64,000 nt of DNA from Agromyces badenianii. GTDB taxonomy: Bacteria; Actinomycetota; Actinomycetes; Actinomycetales; Microbacteriaceae. A program made the position numbers and the translations under genes. Positions 63,934 through 64,000 of this stretch are shown here, piece after piece. Within the stretch, counting starts at the first letter, position 1, and every line of letters starts with the position of its first letter. The notes beneath the pieces are model-generated. The model was not told the DNA's origin. It saw only the letters and a list, made by a program, of their open reading frames with translations, and searched no databases. The stretch lies in assembly GCF_003070885.1 (NCBI RefSeq), contig NZ_CP028913.1, forward strand, positions 310,001-374,000, read 5' to 3'.

Positions 63934-64000
63934 TCAGCCCTCGCGGCGGAGCGCCCGGCGAACGCGGTCGATCGCGGCTGCGACGCCCATGCCCATGGAA
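63934..64000 (-). CDS. C-terminal end of a gene extending beyond the window
   Basis: The last 21 codons of a minus-strand frame are visible (ending AAIDRVRRALRREG, stop at 63934-63936). The stretch is too short to identify. It is convergent with the DUF2809 gene, with 11 bases between stops. Confidence 0.5.
   Translation of the reverse strand, partial: SMGMGVAAAIDRVRRALRREG

Overview
The window is high-GC (roughly 70%) actinobacterial chromosome. Gene content (menaquinone pathway, system II cytochrome c biogenesis, bS22, lipobox solute-binding protein) and the style of the sequence (GTG/TTG starts, TANNNT boxes 6-7 nt before start codons, very frequent GGATGCC/GGCATCC words) suggest Microbacteriaceae, perhaps near Agromyces. 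The family assignment is inference.

Layout. 1-6.6 kb: a truncated KtrB/TrkH potassium channel, an ArsR regulator, a large RND permease with an unusual coiled-coil insertion, a GNAT acetyltransferase, the 32-residue ribosomal protein bS22 with its terminator, and a glutaredoxin-like protein. 6.6-10.8 kb: a FAD/Rieske oxidoreductase, a repeat array, and a formylglycine-generating enzyme directly behind an archaeal-type AspRS. 10.9-15.6 kb: phosphatase-TlpA-CcdA-ResB-CcsB, which makes c-type cytochromes. 15.7-20.4 kb: a LAL-type LuxR regulator, a small coiled-coil protein, and a divergent MFS/MerR pair with a clear operator. 20.4-33.2 kb: the menaquinone locus (menC, menB, menE, menA, menD, menF, menG, a polyprenyl diphosphate synthase) with DUF4229, PLDc_N and PPK2 genes among them, and an FprA-like ferredoxin reductase. 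33.2-44.1 kb: housekeeping genes (prepilin peptidase, hydrolase, NudK-like hydrolase, YajQ, LacI, PH-domain protein, tRNA-Tyr, inositol monophosphatase, M23 peptidase) and two genes pairing a putative DNA-binding N-terminus with a PD-(D/E)XK/Vsr-like nuclease domain. Each of these two is bracketed by a pair of fixed-length palindromic repeats.

44.2-52.0 kb: a maltodextrin locus (two GH13 enzymes, MalE, MalF, MalG) with two LacI-type operators in the divergent control region and a long hairpin between malE and malF. 52.1-52.3 kb: tRNA-Thr and tRNA-Met with a strong terminator. 52.4-61 kb: an accessory segment of visibly lower GC. It holds a membrane-anchored HNH/Excalibur protein and a tryptophan-utilisation cluster: tryptophanase, amino-acid permease, RidA, YbaK and a YheO/DauR-like regulator, with HutD divergent. 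Tryptophanase makes 2-aminoacrylate, which RidA removes, so the cluster is biochemically coherent. 61.2-64 kb: a conserved hypothetical gene, a DEAD-box RNA helicase, a DUF2809 protein and a truncated gene.

The strongest candidates for something undescribed are the two nuclease genes at 35.05-36.34 and 42.89-44.09 kb and their paired palindromic elements (68 bp and 58 bp). A third 58-bp element stands alone between menC and menB, and a related-looking array lies at 8.26-8.48 kb. A second theme is tandem duplication of short segments that span start or stop codons.
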